NCBI GenBank assembly: GCA_902464035.1
Contig: CABQHT010000048.1
Span: forward strand, 1-14,557
DNA from: an uncultured Collinsella sp.
Lineage (GTDB): Bacteria > Actinomycetota > Coriobacteriia > Coriobacteriales > Coriobacteriaceae
Direction of reading: 5' to 3'
DNA length: 14,557 nucleotides
The translations under genes were made by a program, and so were the position numbers. The notes under the pieces were generated by a model. The model worked only from the letters and a program-made list of their open reading frames with translations. It made no database searches and was not told the origin of the DNA. This document shows, piece after piece, positions 11,026-14,557 of the stretch (the first letter of the stretch is position 1; each line of letters begins with the position of its first letter).

Positions 11026-12060
11026 CTACCAGATTCCCAGCACGTGCTGCATTCCCAAACTCATGCACGCAATGCCAATCCAGCAGCAAAAGCCCAGCGC
11101 GATGGGCTTGCCGCCCTTTTTGACCAGCTCGACGATATCGGTATTAAAGCCAATAGCCGCCATGGCCATCACGATAAAGAACTTCGACAGCTCCTTGATG
11201 GGCGCCGTGATGGACACGGGAAGCTGAAGCACCGTGGTGATTACGCTCGCCAGCACAAAGAACAGCACAAACATGGGAAACGCGCGTTTAAGCGAGAACG
11301 TGCTTTTGGCGTCGCCGCCGGCCTTGCGCGCCAGATGCATCTGCCAGCATGCGAGGACCAACGTGATGGGAATAATGGCCAGCGTCCTGGTGAGCTTGAC
11401 CACCGTAGCGCTCTCGAGCACATTGGCGCCGGGATGCATGCTGTCCCAGGCGCTCGCCGCAGCCGTTACGGACGAGGTGTCGTTGATGGCGGTGCCGGCA
11501 AACAGGCCAAAGCCCTCGTTGGTCAGCCCGAGCATACCGCCGAGCGTCGGAAACACGAGCGCCGCGATAACGTTAAACAGGAAGATGACCGAAATAGCCT
11601 GGGCAATCTCGCGATCGTCGGCATCGATGACGGGCGCGGTCGCGGCGATGGCAGAACCGCCGCAAATCGACGAACCCACACCCACAAGCGTCGCGATCTT
11701 GCTCGGCACGTTCATAACGCGGCAGAGCACAAAGGCGATGACAAGCGAGGTCGAGATCGTCGCCACGATAATCGGCAGCGACTGGGCGCCCTTGGACAGG
11801 ATCTGGGACAGGTTCATGCCAAAGCCAAGCAGGATAACCGCGTACTGCAAGACTTTTTTAGACGTATAGGTGACACCGGCGGCGAGCTGTTCGCGGCGAT
11901 TCTTGGGAAAGACGAGCGCCAGGACCATGCCGAAGAGGATGGCAAATACCGGCCCGCCGACCACCTCAATCTGTTTGCCGAGCAGCGTTGCGGGGATAGC
12001 GATGATCAGGCAGAACAAGACACCCTTCCAGCGCTCGCGTACGATATTCGCCAGTTGCAT
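11026..12060 (-). CDS. YeiH/UPF0324 family putative anion (sulfate-type) exporter
   Basis: A 344-residue polytopic inner-membrane protein of the UPF0324/YeiH family, often annotated as putative sulfate exporter. That assignment is by family name; the transported ion here is unproven. There are about ten hydrophobic segments. Conserved blocks include LLGFGMNLSQI (77-87), GVGSSICGGSAIAATAPVI (126-144), GLFAGTAINDTSSVTAAA (184-201), and a C-terminal MAAIGFNTDI, with charged ATVVKLTRTL between them. The ATG at 12060 has AAGGA 8 nt upstream. The gene is divergent from a GntR/FCD regulator. In E. coli yeiH is instead paired with the LysR regulator YeiE, so here another regulator type holds that place. 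Confidence 0.9.
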   Translation of the reverse strand: MQLANIVRERWKGVLFCLIIAIPATLLGKQIEVVGGPVFAILFGMVLALVFPKNRREQLAAGVTYTSKKVLQYAVILLGFGMNLSQILSKGAQSLPIIVATISTSLVIAFVLCRVMNVPSKIATLVGVGSSICGGSAIAATAPVIDADDREIAQAISVIFLFNVIAALVFPTLGGMLGLTNEGFGLFAGTAINDTSSVTAAASAWDSMHPGANVLESATVVKLTRTLAIIPITLVLACWQMHLARKAGGDAKSTFSLKRAFPMFVLFFVLASVITTVLQLPVSITAPIKELSKFFIVMAMAAIGFNTDIVELVKKGGKPIALGFCCWIGIACMSLGMQHVLGIW

Positions 12061-12183
12061 ATGGGATTCCTTCTTTCTATTTCACGTTTGCGACGGCTTA
12101 TGATACGGCAACATTGGGCATAGCCTTGCGCAAATACAGACTAAGATGCCGCAATAGTTCTCGGGCGACAGCCGAATTACCCA

Positions 12184-12210
12184 CCGCGGAAAGCTGATTC
12201 GCGGCATAAT
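12184..12210. promoter_or_regulatory. dyad and -10 box upstream of the GntR gene
   Basis: CCGCG (12184-12188) and CGCGG (12200-12204) are inverted arms 11 nt apart, followed at once by CATAAT (12205-12210), a likely -10 on the plus strand. The dyad would cover the core promoter and could be a GntR operator. No clear -35 is seen. Confidence 0.4.
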
Positions 12211-12223
12211 TAACAACTGACAT

Positions 12224-12955
12224 ATGAGTTTGATAGAACAGTTGCGAGGCGCTATGGAAGAATCGATGCACGTCGGCGAGCAGGAAACGAGCCTACAGGA
12301 CCAGTCCTACCACACCATTCGACGCAAGATCGTCTATCTGGACTACAAGCCGGGCGAAAAGCTGGGCGTCAAGCAGCTTTGCGACGACCTGGACATGGGT
12401 CGCACGCCCGTGCGCGAGGCTTTGGTTCGCTTGGCGCAGGAAGGGCTGGTGCGCACCGTGCCCCAGAGCGGCACCTACGTCTCACCCATCAACCTCACCC
12501 TTGCCGAGAGTGCCTGTTACATCCGCGAGCATCTGGAAAAACAGGTGATCGTGGAGTGCTGTGCGCGCGCCACGTCGGCCGGCATCGAGCAGCTCGACCG
12601 CGCCATCGCGCTGCAGGAAAAGGCCATGGCCGAAGAGGATCGCATCGGCTTCTTTTTGAGCGACAACCTCATGCATCACATGATTTTTAGCATCGCATGT
12701 CGCAGCACCGTGTGGTCGTGGCTCGAGGAGACCAATGCCGACCTGGAGCGCTTCCGCTGGCTGCGCGCTGCCACGCAGGTTCTCGACAATCAGGACATCG
12801 TGAACGAGCACAAGCAGATTCGCCGCGCTATCGCCGGTCGCGACCCCATCGAAGCGAGCTTTTTGGTCAGCAAGCACCTGCACATGATGTTCCGCAACCA
12901 AACCGAGGTTCTGGACCAGTTCCCCGAGTACTTCGAGACCAGCAAGCTCCGCTAA
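12224..12955 (+). CDS. GntR family transcriptional regulator, FCD (FadR) subfamily
   Basis: A 243-residue DNA-binding regulator. The winged helix spans about 28-88, with GVKQLCDDLDMGRTPVREAL (47-66) as the typical GntR recognition region and VRTVPQSGTYVSP as the wing. The C-terminal FCD domain (about 95-230) is all-helical and shows the acid/histidine set used to bind metal or acidic ligands in this group: DNLMHH, NEHKQI and KHLHMM. It probably responds to a small carboxylate. It is divergent from yeiH, which makes that transporter the likely target. The start is unclear. The ATG at 12224 has no Shine-Dalgarno and lies about 14 nt after a -10 box. ATG codons at 12254 (GAGG 4 nt before) and 12266 are alternatives that keep all domains. 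Confidence 0.9.
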   Translation: MSLIEQLRGAMEESMHVGEQETSLQDQSYHTIRRKIVYLDYKPGEKLGVKQLCDDLDMGRTPVREALVRLAQEGLVRTVPQSGTYVSPINLTLAESACYIREHLEKQVIVECCARATSAGIEQLDRAIALQEKAMAEEDRIGFFLSDNLMHHMIFSIACRSTVWSWLEETNADLERFRWLRAATQVLDNQDIVNEHKQIRRAIAGRDPIEASFLVSKHLHMMFRNQTEVLDQFPEYFETSKLR

Positions 12956-12962
12956 CCTGCCA

Positions 12963-13001
12963 AAACCACCACAAAGGGGACAGGCACCTTTGCGGTGGTT
13001 T
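12963..13001 (+). repeat. post-stop hairpin element, copy 2 (possible GntR terminator)
   Basis: Outer arms AAACCACC (12963-12970) and GGTGGTTT (12994-13001) pair perfectly. Inner arms CAAAGG (12972-12977) and CCTTTG (12987-12992) pair around a 9-nt loop. It begins 8 nt after the GntR stop codon, in sense orientation, and carries ACAAAGGGGACAG, close to the core of the element after the ABC gene. The tail (TTTCTCC) is only weakly U-rich. Confidence 0.65.
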
Positions 13002-13007
13002 CTCCGT

Positions 13008-13050
13008 ACAAAAAGGCCCGACTCTGTCTGATGACGCGGAGCCGGGCCTT
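13008..13050 (-). terminator. rho-independent terminator of glmS
   Basis: On the minus strand AAGGCCCG (13050-13043) pairs with CGGGCCTT (13020-13013), followed by TTTTTGT. It lies 24 nt past the glmS stop codon. Confidence 0.88.
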
Positions 13051-13052
13051 GG

Positions 13053-13070
13053 TCGTTAGAACGGCGGAAC
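13053..13070 (-). repeat. 18-nt post-stop motif, copy 2
   Basis: On the minus strand this is GTTCCGCCGTTCTAACGA, starting 3 nt after the glmS TAG. It is identical to the copy after the nitroreductase. Here the matching half of the hairpin is missing and the glmS terminator follows. Confidence 0.8.
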
Positions 13071-13073
13071 CAA

Positions 13074-14557
<1,484 letters not shown>

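Overview
This window looks like an ordinary chromosomal segment of a high-GC, gut-type actinobacterium. My best guess is class Coriobacteriia, probably Collinsella. That rests on GC content and codon use, strong AAGGAG-type ribosome binding sites, the protein set, and hairpins of the form GGCCCG...CGGGCC plus a U-run. It is a recognition-level inference, not the result of a search. I see no rRNA, tRNA, CRISPR array, prophage, transposase or integrase.

Layout, left to right. 1-276 has no gene I can support; it holds a near-continuous 125-bp inverted repeat just past the end of ilvE. 277-1329 (-) is a branched-chain aminotransferase. 1618-2265 (-) is a DedA-family membrane protein with a strong terminator. 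2490-3194 (+) is serine O-acetyltransferase CysE, divergent from dedA. 3307-7545 (-) is a three-gene operon in the order MarR-type regulator, ABC half-exporter with a degenerate ATP site, ABC half-exporter with a canonical ATP site. 7727-8017 (-) is a 96-residue protein of unknown function. 8312-8833 (+) is a small nitroreductase. 8875-9450 (-) is an unrecognised single-span membrane protein. 9535-10752 (-) is a Fis-type regulator with a decayed AAA+ domain. 11026-12060 (-) is a YeiH/UPF0324 transporter, divergent from a GntR/FCD regulator at 12224-12955 (+). 13074-14557 (-) is the C-terminal four-fifths of GlmS, running off the window.

How the genes work together. The MarR-ABC-ABC block is a self-contained drug or toxic-compound export unit. 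Its promoter carries two near-identical dyads, a likely autoregulatory switch. The two half-transporters have complementary motif losses, which predicts a heterodimer with one working and one degenerate ATP site. The yeiH and GntR genes share an intergenic region, and the PrpR-like regulator lies directly downstream of yeiH; together they may form a small regulated transport locus. ilvE, cysE and glmS are housekeeping biosynthesis genes with no evident link to each other.

The least explained signals are non-coding. One is a hairpin element carrying the core ACAAAGGG(G)ACAG, found just after two stop codons with unrelated outer stems. Another is an 18-nt motif lying exactly 3 nt after two other stop codons. 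Others are the giant inverted repeat beside ilvE, the paired operators of the MarR operon, and a structured 90-nt region upstream of the Fis-type regulator. I found no clear new multi-gene defence or metabolic system.
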